DNA of 64,000 nucleotides, taken from the NCBI RefSeq assembly GCF_002514725.1, contig NZ_NTLB01000003.1, forward strand, positions 1-64,000, read 5' to 3'. Position numbers and translations under genes: made by a program. Source of the stretch: Mangrovitalea sediminis. GTDB lineage: Bacteria; Pseudomonadota; Gammaproteobacteria; Pseudomonadales; Oleiphilaceae. The notes beneath the pieces were generated by a model. It was given only the letters and a program-made list of their open reading frames with translations, was not told the DNA's origin and searched no databases. Below, one piece after another: positions 22,692-31,409 of this stretch; the stretch's first letter is position 1; each line of letters starts with the position of its first letter.

Positions 22692-22731
22692 CCCCTCATC
22701 CCAACCCTTCTCCCCTCGGGGAGAAGGGCTT
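22692..22731 (+). repeat. Right 40-bp inverted repeat of the DUF559 unit
   Basis: It is the exact reverse complement of 22288-22327. It lies upstream of the DUF559 start on the minus strand, so its hairpin would be in the leader of the gene. Confidence 0.95.
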
Positions 22732-22808
22732 TTCCGTTCGTGGGAATAGGCTTAAAGCGTGTTACCACGCACTGGCAACCGGGAGAAGGGGCAACTTTCC
22801 CTCCAGAC

Positions 22809-25421
22809 TCAAACGGCCGCTTCGGCCTCCAAAAAGTCCTGGGCAAACCGCTGCAGCACGCCGCCCGCTTCGTAAATGGAAACTTCTTCCTGCGTATCCA
22901 GGCGGGAGGTCATCGGCACTTCCAGCGTTTCGCCGTTCTTGCGATGGATGACCAGCGTCATGGTGTTACGCGGCTTCAGTTCGCCGACCACGTCGTAGGT
23001 TTCCGTGCCGTCCAGGCCGAGCGTCTTGCGCGTGGTGCCTGGCTGGAATTCCAGCGGCAATACACCCATGCCGATCAGGTTGGTGCGGTGAATGCGCTCG
23101 AAACCTTCGGCGGCAATCGCTTCCACACCGGCCAGTCGTACGCCCTTGGCGGCCCAGTCACGGGAGGAGCCCTGGCCGTAGTCGGCACCGGCGACGATGA
23201 TCAGCGGCTGCTTGCGCTCCATGTAGGTTTCGATGGCTTCCCACATGCGGGTGACCTTGCCTTCCGGCTCGATGCGGGCCAGGGAACCCTGCTTCACGTT
23301 ACCGTTTTCGTCGCGCACCATCTCGTTCAGCAGTTTCGGGTTGGCGAAGGTGGCGCGTTGGGCGGTCAAGTGATCGCCGCGGTGGGTGGCGTAGGAGTTG
23401 AAGTCCTCCTCCGGCAGGCCCATTTTCGCCAGGTATTCGCCTGCCGCGCTGGACGCCAGGATGGCGTTGGACGGGGACAGGTGGTCGGTGGTGATGTTGT
23501 CACCCAGCACGGCCAGCGGACGCATGCCCTTCATGGTGCGCTTTGCCGCCAAGGCGCCTTCCCAGTAGGGCGGGCGGCGGATATAGGTGCTCATCGGGCG
23601 CCACTCATAGAGCGGATTGGTCTGCGCCTGGGCATCGCGTGTGATGTTGAACATCGGGATGTAGACGTCGCGGAACTGCTGCGGCTTCACGCTTTGCTTG
23701 ACGATGGCGTCGATCTCTTCGTCGCTCGGCCAGATGTCTTTCAGCGTGATCGGGTTGCCGTCCTTGTCGTAACCCAGGGCATCCTTCTCGATATCGAAAC
23801 GGATGGTGCCGGCTATGGCGTAGGCGACAACCAGGGGCGGTGAGGCCAGGAATGCCTGCTTGGCGTAGGGATGAATCCGGCCGTCGAAGTTACGGTTACC
23901 GGACAGCACCGCCGTGGAGTAAAGATCCCGGTCGATGATTTCCTGCTGGATTTTCGGGTCCAGGGCGCCGCTCATACCGTTACAGGTAGTGCAGGCGAAG
24001 GCGACCACGCCGAAACCCAGTTGTTCCAGTTCGGGCAGCAGTTGGGCATCTTCCAGGTACATCTTCACGGTCTTGGAGCCTGGCGCCAAAGAGGTCTTCA
24101 CCCAGGGCTTGCGGGTCAGGCCCAGCTTATTGGCATTACGGGCGATCAGGCCCGCCGCCACCATGTTGCGCGGGTTACTGGTGTTGGTGCAGGAAGTGAT
24201 GGCGGCGATGATCACTGCGCCGTCCGGCATCTTGCCCTCTTCGAGTTCCACATGCTTGGCAATGCCGCGGCTGGCCAGCTCGGAGACCGGCAAACGCGCA
24301 TGGGGATTCGACGGGCCGGCCAGGGTCCGCTCGACCGTGGACAGATCGAAGGTCAACACCCGCTCGTACTCGGCGTTCGTCAGGGTGTCGGCCCAGAAGC
24401 CGGCTTCCTTGGCGTAGGTTTCGACCAGCTTGACCTGCTCGTCCTCGCGACCGGTCAGCTTCAGGTAATCGATGGTCTGGCCGTCGATGTAGAACATCGC
24501 GGCAGTGGCACCGTATTCCGGTGTCATGTTGGAGATGGTGGCGCGGTCGCCCACGGTCAGGGCATTGGCGCCTTCGCCATAGAATTCCAGGTAAGCGCCG
24601 ACGACGCGTTCCTTACGCAGGAATTCGGTCAGCGCCAGTACCATGTCGGTGCTGGTGATGCCCGGTTGCAGCCTGCCGGTCAGCTCCACGCCAATGATGT
24701 CGGGCAGGCGCATGGTGGAGGCGCGGCCCAGCATCACGCTTTCCGCTTCCAGGCCGCCCACACCGACGGAGATGACGCCCAGCGCATCCACCATCGGCGT
24801 ATGGCTGTCGGTACCCACACAGGTGTCGGGGAAAGCGACGCGCTTTCCGTTTCCGTCCGGGCGTACCTGCACCACCGGCGACATCTTCTCCAGGTTGATC
24901 TGGTGCATGATGCCGTTGCCCGGCGGAATCACGTCCACGTTCTCGAACGCGGTCTTGGTCCAGTTGATGAAGTGGAAACGGTCTTCGTTGCGGCGCTCTT
25001 CGATAGCCCGGTTTTCTTCGAAGGCATCCTTCTCGAAACCGGCGTGTTCCACTGCGAGGGAATGGTCGACGATCAACTGGGTCGGCACGACCGGGTTGAC
25101 CTTGGCCGGATCGCCGCCTTTTTCAGCAATGGCATCACGCAGACCGGCGAGGTCGACGAGGGCGGTCTGGCCCAGGATGTCATGGCACACCACGCGCGCC
25201 GGGAACCAGGGGAAGTCGAGATCCCGCTTGCGTTCGATGATCTGCTTTAGTGCCGCGGTCAGCTCGGAAGGCTCGCAACGGCGTACCAGGTTTTCCGCCA
25301 GGACACGGGAGGTGTAGGGCAGTTTGTCGTAGGCGCCGGGCTGGATCGCATCGACGGCCGCGCGGGTGTCGAAGTAGTCCAGGTCGGTGCCGGGCAGGGA
25401 TTTGCGGTATTCGGTGTTCAT
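22809..25421 (-). CDS. acnD: Fe/S-dependent 2-methylisocitrate dehydratase AcnD
   Basis: This 870-residue aconitase-superfamily protein has cluster ligands in AAITSCTNTSNP and the CTTCNGMSG segment, and substrate loops PDTCVGTDSHTPMVDALG and GADYGQGSSRDWAAKG are present. Length and the prpC/prpF neighbours fit AcnD rather than AcnA. It dehydrates 2-methylcitrate in the methylcitrate cycle and needs PrpF to process the product. The start is ATG 25421 (NTEYRKSLPGTDLDYFDTR), because an ATG six codons upstream has no better signal. Confidence 0.95.
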   Translation of the reverse strand: MNTEYRKSLPGTDLDYFDTRAAVDAIQPGAYDKLPYTSRVLAENLVRRCEPSELTAALKQIIERKRDLDFPWFPARVVCHDILGQTALVDLAGLRDAIAEKGGDPAKVNPVVPTQLIVDHSLAVEHAGFEKDAFEENRAIEERRNEDRFHFINWTKTAFENVDVIPPGNGIMHQINLEKMSPVVQVRPDGNGKRVAFPDTCVGTDSHTPMVDALGVISVGVGGLEAESVMLGRASTMRLPDIIGVELTGRLQPGITSTDMVLALTEFLRKERVVGAYLEFYGEGANALTVGDRATISNMTPEYGATAAMFYIDGQTIDYLKLTGREDEQVKLVETYAKEAGFWADTLTNAEYERVLTFDLSTVERTLAGPSNPHARLPVSELASRGIAKHVELEEGKMPDGAVIIAAITSCTNTSNPRNMVAAGLIARNANKLGLTRKPWVKTSLAPGSKTVKMYLEDAQLLPELEQLGFGVVAFACTTCNGMSGALDPKIQQEIIDRDLYSTAVLSGNRNFDGRIHPYAKQAFLASPPLVVAYAIAGTIRFDIEKDALGYDKDGNPITLKDIWPSDEEIDAIVKQSVKPQQFRDVYIPMFNITRDAQAQTNPLYEWRPMSTYIRRPPYWEGALAAKRTMKGMRPLAVLGDNITTDHLSPSNAILASSAAGEYLAKMGLPEEDFNSYATHRGDHLTAQRATFANPKLLNEMVRDENGNVKQGSLARIEPEGKVTRMWEAIETYMERKQPLIIVAGADYGQGSSRDWAAKGVRLAGVEAIAAEGFERIHRTNLIGMGVLPLEFQPGTTRKTLGLDGTETYDVVGELKPRNTMTLVIHRKNGETLEVPMTSRLDTQEEVSIYEAGGVLQRFAQDFLEAEAAV

Positions 25422-25499
25422 GGGTTCGGACTCGATCAAAAAATGGAAGACGGCTGAATCGCTCAGGGGAGCACATGGCTCCCCTGTTGATACTCAGTG

Positions 25500-26627
25500 T
25501 TAGGCTCGCTTCTCGATCGGCAGCCATTCCTGAGGCTCGGGGCCGATATAGTCGGCGCTCGGGCGGATGATCCGGTTATTGGACCGCTGCTCCTTCACAT
25601 GAGCCGTCCAGCCGGAAACACGCGACATCACAAAAATGGGCGTGAACAGCTCAGTCGGAATGCCCATGAAGTGATAGGCGGAGGCATGGAAGAAGTCAGC
25701 GTTACAGAACAGCTTCTTCTCGCGCCACATGACTTCTTCGCAGCGAACGGAAACGGGGTACAGCACGGTGTCGCCGACTTCTGCGGCCAGCTTCTCTGAC
25801 CACTTCTTGATGATGGCGTTGCGCGGATCCGATTCGCGGTAGATGGCATGGCCGAAGCCCATGATCTTCTCTTTCTTCGCCAGCATGTCCAGCAGGCCCT
25901 TCTCGGCCTCGTCCGGCGTCTGGAAACGTTGGATCAGTTCCATGGCGGCTTCGTTGGCGCCGCCGTGCAGCGGGCCGCGCAGGGTGCCGATGGCGCCGGT
26001 CACGCAGGAGTGGATATCCGACAGCGTGGAGGCACAGACACGGGCCGTAAAGGTGGAGGCGTTGAACTCGTGTTCCGCGTACAGGATCAGCGACACGTTC
26101 ATCACGCGCTCATGCAGCTCGCTGGGCTTCTTGCCGTGCAGCAGGGCCAGGAAATGGCCGCCGATCGAGTCGCAGTCACTGTCGGTGTCGATGCGCACGC
26201 CTTCGTGGGCGAAGCGGTACCAATAGGTGATGATGCCCGGGAAGGTGGCCAGCATGCGGTCGATCTTGTCGTCCTGCTGGCTGAAATCGGTTTCGGTTTC
26301 CAGGTTGCCCAGCATGGAACAGCCGGTACGCATGACATCCATCGGATGGGCGTCTTTGGGAATCTGCTCAAGCACGGTTTTCAGGGCAGCGGGCAGGGTA
26401 CGCAGGCTGCGCAGCTTCCGCTTATAGGCATCGAGTTCCTGCTGGGTGGGCAGCTTGCCGCGCAGCAGCAGGTGGGCCACTTCTTCAAACTGGGCATTGT
26501 CGGCCAGGTCCGAGACGTCATAACCCCGATAGGTCAGGCCGGTGCCGGTCTTGCCGACGGTACAGAGGGCGGTTTCGCCGGCAACCTGGCCCCGCAGGCC
26601 GGCGCCACTCAGTTTCTTATCGCTCAT
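25500..26627 (-). CDS. prpC: 2-methylcitrate synthase
   Basis: This 375-residue citrate-synthase-fold enzyme has catalytic segments GPLHGGANEAAME (histidine in the acetyl/propionyl-CoA site), KIMGFGHAIYR (second His) and SRVSGWTAHVKEQ near the C-terminus. It condenses propionyl-CoA with oxaloacetate. It begins at ATG 26627 (SDKKLSGAGLRGQ), 13 bases after the prpB stop; an upstream open frame overlapping prpB is not coding. It is the second enzyme gene of the operon. Confidence 0.96.
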   Translation of the reverse strand: MSDKKLSGAGLRGQVAGETALCTVGKTGTGLTYRGYDVSDLADNAQFEEVAHLLLRGKLPTQQELDAYKRKLRSLRTLPAALKTVLEQIPKDAHPMDVMRTGCSMLGNLETETDFSQQDDKIDRMLATFPGIITYWYRFAHEGVRIDTDSDCDSIGGHFLALLHGKKPSELHERVMNVSLILYAEHEFNASTFTARVCASTLSDIHSCVTGAIGTLRGPLHGGANEAAMELIQRFQTPDEAEKGLLDMLAKKEKIMGFGHAIYRESDPRNAIIKKWSEKLAAEVGDTVLYPVSVRCEEVMWREKKLFCNADFFHASAYHFMGIPTELFTPIFVMSRVSGWTAHVKEQRSNNRIIRPSADYIGPEPQEWLPIEKRA

Positions 26628-26640
26628 CAATGGCTCTCCC

Positions 26641-27531
26641 TTATTGATCTTTTTGGCTGGCGAACAGCTCGTCCAGCTTTTGTTCGAAGGCGTGGTAGTT
26701 GAGGAAATCGTACAGCTCCATGCGGGTCTGCATCGTGTCCACGACGTCTTTCTGATCGCCTTTCTCAAGAATGTTCTGGTACACCATCAGGGCCGCCTTG
26801 TTCATGGCGCGGAAGGCGCTCAGCGGATACAGCACCATTTCGGCACCGGCTTCGGCCAGCTCGGCACGGTTATACAGCGGCGTGGCGCCGAATTCGGTGA
26901 TGTTGGCTAGGATCGGCACATCAAGGGCTTCGGAGAACGCTTTGTAGTGCTCAAGCTCCGTGACCGCTTCGGCGAAGATGCCGTCGGCACCTGCCTCGAC
27001 GCAGGCCTGTGCCCGCTCGATAGCCTTCTCCAGGCCTTCCTTCTGGAAGGCATCGGTGCGGGCCATGATAAAGAAGTTGTCGTCAGTCCGGGCATCCACG
27101 CAGGCCTTGATGCGGTCGACCATCTCGTCCTGGGAGACGATTTCCTTGTTGGGACGATGGCCGCAACGCTTCTGCGCCACCTGATCCTCGATATGCACGG
27201 CAGCCGCCCCGGCCCGCTCCATCTCCCTGATCGTGCGTCCGATGTTGAAGGCGCCACCCCAACCGGTGTCGATATCGACCAGCAGCGGTGTCTCAACCGC
27301 TGCGGTGATCCGGCGGATATCCTCCAGGACATCGTTCATGGTGGTCATGCCCAGGTCGGGCAGACCGTAGGAGGCATTCGCCACACCGCCGCCGGACAGG
27401 TAGATCGCCTGGTGCCCAACGCGCTTCGCCATCAGGGCGGTATAGGCGTTGATGGTGCCGACAATCTGAAGGGGTTTGTTTTCAGCCAGCGCCTTGCGGA
27501 AACGGGCGCCTGCGGTCAGGGCGGTGCTCAT
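26641..27531 (-). CDS. prpB: 2-methylisocitrate lyase
   Basis: This 296-residue isocitrate-lyase-superfamily enzyme has substrate loop [11 protein letters not shown] at 25-35, metal-binding VDIDTGWGG (85-93), IEDQ and the catalytic cysteine loop KRCGH at 121-125. It cleaves 2-methylisocitrate to pyruvate and succinate, completing the cycle that detoxifies propionyl-CoA. It is the first enzyme gene after the regulator, 29 bases downstream of it. Confidence 0.97.
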   Translation of the reverse strand: MSTALTAGARFRKALAENKPLQIVGTINAYTALMAKRVGHQAIYLSGGGVANASYGLPDLGMTTMNDVLEDIRRITAAVETPLLVDIDTGWGGAFNIGRTIREMERAGAAAVHIEDQVAQKRCGHRPNKEIVSQDEMVDRIKACVDARTDDNFFIMARTDAFQKEGLEKAIERAQACVEAGADGIFAEAVTELEHYKAFSEALDVPILANITEFGATPLYNRAELAEAGAEMVLYPLSAFRAMNKAALMVYQNILEKGDQKDVVDTMQTRMELYDFLNYHAFEQKLDELFASQKDQ

Positions 27532-27560
27532 ATGCGTTCTCCCTTGTATGGAAAGGTGGG

Positions 27561-28241
27561 TTAAAGCGTAATCAAACCTTCGCGGATCTTTTCCTCGATA
27601 TTAACGCGCGATGCATGAATGTGGCGTTGCATCAGAAACTGGGCCAGCTCCCCATCGCGCTGGGCGATGGCTTCGGCGATATGACGATGTTCTTTCAGGG
27701 CTTTCTGCGGACGCCCGGTCGAGGTACTGAACCGGCAGCGATAGAGGCGGAGCAGGTAATAGAGGTTATCCAACAGCATCTGCGCCAGCTTGCGGTTGCG
27801 GCTGCCGGTGACAATGCGATAGTGAAAGTCGTAATCACCCTCTTCCTGATAGTACGCCTGCCCCTGGGCAGCGGCCACCATTTGCTCGTGACCGTCCAGC
27901 AATGCCTGCAGGTCGGCAATTTCCTGATCGCTCATCCGCTCCGCCGCCTGCTTCGCCGCGAGACCTTCCATCACTTCACGGGTGTCATATAACTCAAGGA
28001 GTTCTTCAACGGTGATGGAGACAACCTTGACCCCGGCATGGGGGCGGCGCACCAGCAGGCCGCGGGATTCCAGACGCCCAAGAGCCTCACGGAGCGGGCC
28101 GCGAGTCAGGTTGAAGCGCTCGCAGAGCTCGACCTCGCCGATTTTCTCACCCGGAGCCAGTTCGCCCTTGATGATGGCCGTTTGTAGGCAATCGAGGGCT
28201 TCGTCGGCTCGGGTTGGGGATTTGGTTTGGAGGTCGAACAT
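27561..28241 (-). CDS. GntR-family (FCD) regulator of the methylcitrate operon
   Basis: This 226-residue regulator has a winged helix-turn-helix (about 10-75, [25 protein letters not shown]) and an all-helical FCD ligand domain with metal-binding-type histidines (Asp/His in [13 protein letters not shown], and [10 protein letters not shown]). FCD regulators usually sense a pathway intermediate; in prp operons this is thought to be methylcitrate-related. It is first in the operon and probably represses it; two TTGTNNACAA boxes lie just upstream of its start codon. Confidence 0.93.
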   Translation of the reverse strand: MFDLQTKSPTRADEALDCLQTAIIKGELAPGEKIGEVELCERFNLTRGPLREALGRLESRGLLVRRPHAGVKVVSITVEELLELYDTREVMEGLAAKQAAERMSDQEIADLQALLDGHEQMVAAAQGQAYYQEEGDYDFHYRIVTGSRNRKLAQMLLDNLYYLLRLYRCRFSTSTGRPQKALKEHRHIAEAIAQRDGELAQFLMQRHIHASRVNIEEKIREGLITL

Positions 28242-28244
28242 GTT

Positions 28245-28254
28245 TTGTTAACAA
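28245..28254. promoter_or_regulatory. GntR-type operator candidate, proximal
   Basis: TTGTTAACAA, the centre of the 14-base palindrome 28243-28256, is immediately upstream of the regulator start codon. It fits the TNGTNNNACNA-like pattern of FCD regulators. Confidence 0.55.
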
Positions 28255-28296
28255 AAAGTGGCTTTGATTGGCAAAAGGTACGCTCGGTGTTCTGTA

Positions 28297-28306
28297 TTGT
28301 CAACAA
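28297..28306. promoter_or_regulatory. GntR-type operator candidate, distal
   Basis: TTGTCAACAA matches the proximal site except for one central base and lies 52 bases upstream of it, about five helical turns. Confidence 0.5.
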
Positions 28307-28472
28307 TCAGCTCTTCCGTTGGGATATAGGGTTAGCCGTCATGGGCAGGCAAAAAGCCTAGTGAGGACGTGCGGAAAGTTCTCATATTCGAGTGATACCT
28401 GGACTTGGCGGAGTGCTTTCATTACTCTCCGTTTTTCATGGACTGACTGATATTCACTTAAGGATTGAGTGC

Positions 28473-29504
28473 ATGCCTGACGTTTATTTTTCTGAAAATT
28501 CCTGCGTTGCCAATGATCTAGTTGGTAATGACCTTACTGTTGTTAACGATTTCAAACGCATTAACGGCCTCACTGACGAGGGCCGCATACTTCCGTATCA
28601 AGCCTATTCGACGGCACTTGGGCAACCCAATACCGCAGCCGTTATTCGACGCCTTAATACGATGCCCTATGCGCAGCGCAAGGCGCTTGCACAAAGCGCG
28701 GCACTAATGGGCAATCAGCTACATAGCCTCCAACGCTTTTATGACAAAAATCTCCCGCTTGATCAGCTCAGTCAGATTAACGGGTTGGTCGGTGCTGGCG
28801 CAGGCGCAATTCATAATCGCGTTACAGGGTTTCAGCGTGTTGTTGCCGAATATCAGGCAGCGTTGCTTGATTTGAACTTCCTCCAAAACATTGATGGGCC
28901 AGGTATTGGGCACCGGCGATTGCAGGCTGAGCAGCGGGTGCGAATTCTTTATCAGCGGCTTGAATCTATGTATCAGGCTGAGTTGTCCCATTTTGCGCCC
29001 ATCAGTTACCGATACAAGAATCGTGGCGATGCACTAGCAAACGCAGATCGCGGTATTACGCTTGCTAAGCGGAATCGCGCCGGCAAGCCGGATGCTCGCC
29101 TTTATATAGAGGATTCTGTTGAGGCAAGTCGGTTAGGACTGTTCGCGCGAGGTCTCAGTCGGGTGGGGGCTGCAGCTCTTGTCGTTGATGCCGGTATTCG
29201 AGCAAAGAAGATTCGAACAATCTATCTCAATGGTGGTAATTGGATGCGAGAAGGTGCTATCCAAATGACCGGTTTCGGGGTAGGTGGAGTATTCGGAGCC
29301 GGTGTTGGTGGCCTTACTATTGAAGTTGGAACGGCCGGTGCCGCAATGGCTGCGGAAACAGGGCTTTTGGCCGCAGGCCCTATCGGGTGGGCCATATTGG
29401 TGGTCATTGTTTGTGCCGGGCTTTATGTAGGATATGAAGCCGGAGTCGGCGGCGACAATCTAGGTAGGCTTACTGCTTCTCGGATTTGGGATAGAGGCTG
29501 GTAG
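28473..29504 (+). CDS. Candidate pore-forming effector (glycine-zipper C-terminus)
   Basis: This 343-residue protein has no family I recognise. Residues 1 to about 245 are soluble and helical, with several R/Q-rich helices (about 60-90, 125-200). Residues about 255-325 are glycine/alanine-rich and hydrophobic, with a GxGVGGVFGAGVGG run, AGAAMAAETGLLAAGPIGWAIL and a final VVIVCAGLYVGYEAGVGG hairpin. This resembles the membrane-inserting part of pore-forming bacterial toxins. There is no signal peptide. ATG 28473 has AAGGA nine bases upstream. The small membrane-protein gene directly downstream (7 bases) would fit an immunity partner. Function is inferred from layout only. Confidence 0.6.
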   Translation: MPDVYFSENSCVANDLVGNDLTVVNDFKRINGLTDEGRILPYQAYSTALGQPNTAAVIRRLNTMPYAQRKALAQSAALMGNQLHSLQRFYDKNLPLDQLSQINGLVGAGAGAIHNRVTGFQRVVAEYQAALLDLNFLQNIDGPGIGHRRLQAEQRVRILYQRLESMYQAELSHFAPISYRYKNRGDALANADRGITLAKRNRAGKPDARLYIEDSVEASRLGLFARGLSRVGAAALVVDAGIRAKKIRTIYLNGGNWMREGAIQMTGFGVGGVFGAGVGGLTIEVGTAGAAMAAETGLLAAGPIGWAILVVIVCAGLYVGYEAGVGGDNLGRLTASRIWDRGW

Positions 29505-29511
29505 ATTGGGA

Positions 29512-29874
29512 ATGTTTCTCTCTCTGGAAGGATGTTTTTTTGCCTTCGCACTTTTCGCGATTATCGCAATGGCGGTTTCCTGGCTAAGTTTTTCCCGGCT
29601 GGCGATGGCACGAATCGAACGGCAAATGCGTGAAGACGGCTGCCCGAATCCAGTGCCATGGGATACGATCGGGGTGAGAGCCGTGTTGTATGCGTATACC
29701 ATTGTTATCCCCCTGGGTACCTTTAACACCGTCAAGTCACCCTTTATCGATGTTCCGGCTGTTCGCCGTTATGCGAATGACCTTGATCGTAAGTTAGGGT
29801 TGGCGCTCTTGTTTTCGTTGGTTTTGATGGTGATAGTCGTCGTCACAGGGGGACCGGTACTCCACTATTACTAA
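29512..29874 (+). CDS. Small membrane protein, candidate immunity protein
   Basis: This protein of about 120 residues has two strong membrane segments: residues about 5-27 (GCFFAFALFAIIAMAVSWLSF) and 98-116 (LALLFSLVLMVIVVVTGGP), with a possible third, shorter one near 60-75 (LYAYTIVIPLGTFN). The loop holds charged residues and two prolines. It starts seven bases after the stop of the candidate effector (ATG 29512; an in-frame TTG at 29506 is possible), so the pair should be translationally linked. No known family; immunity role is inferred from pairing. Confidence 0.6.
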   Translation: MFLSLEGCFFAFALFAIIAMAVSWLSFSRLAMARIERQMREDGCPNPVPWDTIGVRAVLYAYTIVIPLGTFNTVKSPFIDVPAVRRYANDLDRKLGLALLFSLVLMVIVVVTGGPVLHYY

Positions 29875-29880
29875 TGGACT

Positions 29881-30603
29881 CTAAGGCTTCCGCCCCAAAT
29901 AGATCGTCGCCGTCGCTTCCCTGTTCTGATAGGGATTGGGGAATCGCACAATCTCTGCCCGAGCTTCCTCAAACTGGCTGCCCAGCGCGACCATGAAGTC
30001 TTCTTCAGGCGGATCGTTGGACCATAGGGCGAAGATGCCGCCGGGGTGGAGGTGTTCGGCGAGTTTCGCCAGTCCGGCGGGCTGGTAGAAGGGACGGTGG
30101 CCCTCGTTCAGGACATGGCCGGGGGCGTGATCGATATCCAGCAGGATGGCGTGAAACCGGCGTTGAGGGGATTCCGGGTCGAAGCCGTTCTTGGACTGGG
30201 CTAGGGCGAAGAAGTCGCCTTCCACAAAACGACAGCGCGGGTCTTCGGCCAGTTGTGCGCCCAGCGGGACCAGGTGGCGCTGGTGCCAGCTGATCACCGG
30301 GCCCAGGGCCTCGACGATCAGGAGGGAGCCAACCCGGTTATCTTTCAGTGCGGTGGCCGCGGTATAGCCCAGGCCCAAGCCGCCAACCACTACGTCGAGA
30401 GGCCCGTCACCCTTGGTGGCGGCCAGTCCGAGCAGTGCCAGCTCGGTCTCGCTCACATGGAAGTGGCTGGACATCAGAAACTCCTCGCCCAGCTTCACTT
30501 CATACACTTCCGTGCCGCCGAGGCTCATCTCCTTACGTCGTCTCAGACTGATCACACCGAGGCGTGTCGGTTGGCTGTCGAGTTCCGCGAACATCAGGCT
30601 CAT
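29881..30603 (-). CDS. Spermidine synthase-like protein
   Basis: This 240-residue SAM-fold protein of the spermine/spermidine synthase family has glycine motif VVVGGLGLGYTAA (about 71-83), an acidic VEAL after strand 2, and LLDIDHAP (about 154-161) where true spermidine synthases carry the catalytic Asp loop. The polyamine-binding YxE/Q residues are only partly conserved, so it may be a methyltransferase-like relative rather than a real aminopropyl transferase. It converges with the candidate effector pair, its stop six bases from the pair's last stop. Confidence 0.82.
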   Translation of the reverse strand: MSLMFAELDSQPTRLGVISLRRRKEMSLGGTEVYEVKLGEEFLMSSHFHVSETELALLGLAATKGDGPLDVVVGGLGLGYTAATALKDNRVGSLLIVEALGPVISWHQRHLVPLGAQLAEDPRCRFVEGDFFALAQSKNGFDPESPQRRFHAILLDIDHAPGHVLNEGHRPFYQPAGLAKLAEHLHPGGIFALWSNDPPEEDFMVALGSQFEEARAEIVRFPNPYQNREATATIYLGRKP

Positions 30604-30750
30604 GATGGTTGATTACCTCGTCAAAGTTTGAGCGAGGGTAGCACGTAGGGGATGGATGCTGAGAATAAATGGCATTTTCGTGGATAGCTTGAGCGTTATA
30701 CTGCGTATGGCAGGACACTGTGAAATGGTGGTCAGGATTGGGGCTATGAG

Positions 30751-31314
30751 GTGCATGGTTTGAGCGGTGAAGTGAGCTTTGATTGCGTGCTGGCGGCGTG
30801 GAGTGCCCATGAAAGGGAAGTGCTCGATTTCCTGGCGCACCGCATCGGCGAGCGGGCCACGGCGGAAGACCTGTTACAGGAGGTCTTTCTCAAGGCTATG
30901 CGCCAGGGGAAAGGATTCTGCGAGCTGGACAACCCTCGGGCCTGGCTGTTCCAGGTTGCGCGAAATGCCATGACGGACCATTTCAGGCGTAGCCGCCCAC
31001 ACACAGCGCTGCCGGAGACACTGCCTGCGGCCGCCCCAGAGGAGCGGGCGCCGGTGGATGAGTTGGACGTCTGTGTCGCAAGAAACCTCGTTTACCTGAC
31101 GGAGGCCGACCGCGCGGTTATCGAAGCCTGCGATCTGCAGTCGCTGACGGTCAGCGCATTTGCCGAGCGGGAAGGGCTGAGTCTCGCCGCCGCCAAGTCC
31201 AGGCTGCTACGCGCCCGCGAGCGGCTGCGGGCTTCGTTGGTTAGACACTGCCAGGTTCGTTTCGATTCGGGCACCGTCTGTTGTCATAAGCCGCCCCCTG
31301 AAGGGAGTCACTGA
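30751..31314 (+). CDS. ECF sigma factor, SigZ-like
   Basis: This 187-residue ECF sigma factor has region 2 at about 10-75 (EREVLDFLAHRIGERATAEDLLQEVFLKAMR, RAWLFQVARNAMTDHFR) and region 4 at about 110-165 (LTVSAFAEREGLSLAAAKSRLLRARERLR). It ends with a cysteine pair (VCCHKPP) like SigZ proteins, which may bind a metal. There is no anti-sigma gene next to it. Start GTG 30751 or TTG 30760. The permease gene begins 96 bases later on the same strand and is probably controlled by it. Confidence 0.9.
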   Translation: MHGLSGEVSFDCVLAAWSAHEREVLDFLAHRIGERATAEDLLQEVFLKAMRQGKGFCELDNPRAWLFQVARNAMTDHFRRSRPHTALPETLPAAAPEERAPVDELDVCVARNLVYLTEADRAVIEACDLQSLTVSAFAEREGLSLAAAKSRLLRARERLRASLVRHCQVRFDSGTVCCHKPPPEGSH

Positions 31315-31409
31315 CGTTTTTTTCATTTTTTCCTGAATCCTTTTCCCACCTGCGTCGTCTCCTGTGTATACAGAATCCAATCACAGGTTCATTGACAGGA
31401 GTACAGTCG

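Larger units (their letters stand above)
22288..22731 (-). mobile_element. DUF559 gene enclosed by perfect 40-bp inverted repeats
   Basis: A 444-base unit consists of two exact 40-base inverted repeats (22288-22327 and 22692-22731), each with an internal hairpin, and one small nuclease gene filling nearly all the space between. It interrupts the prp operon between acnD and prpF, which are adjacent in most genomes. This looks like a compact mobile or REP-associated element; no transposase is present. Confidence 0.7.

Noticed and set aside
22539-25250. Very long plus-strand open frames opposite acnD and the DUF559 gene
   Set aside because: Their sequence is low in coding signal and mirrors the conserved minus-strand genes.
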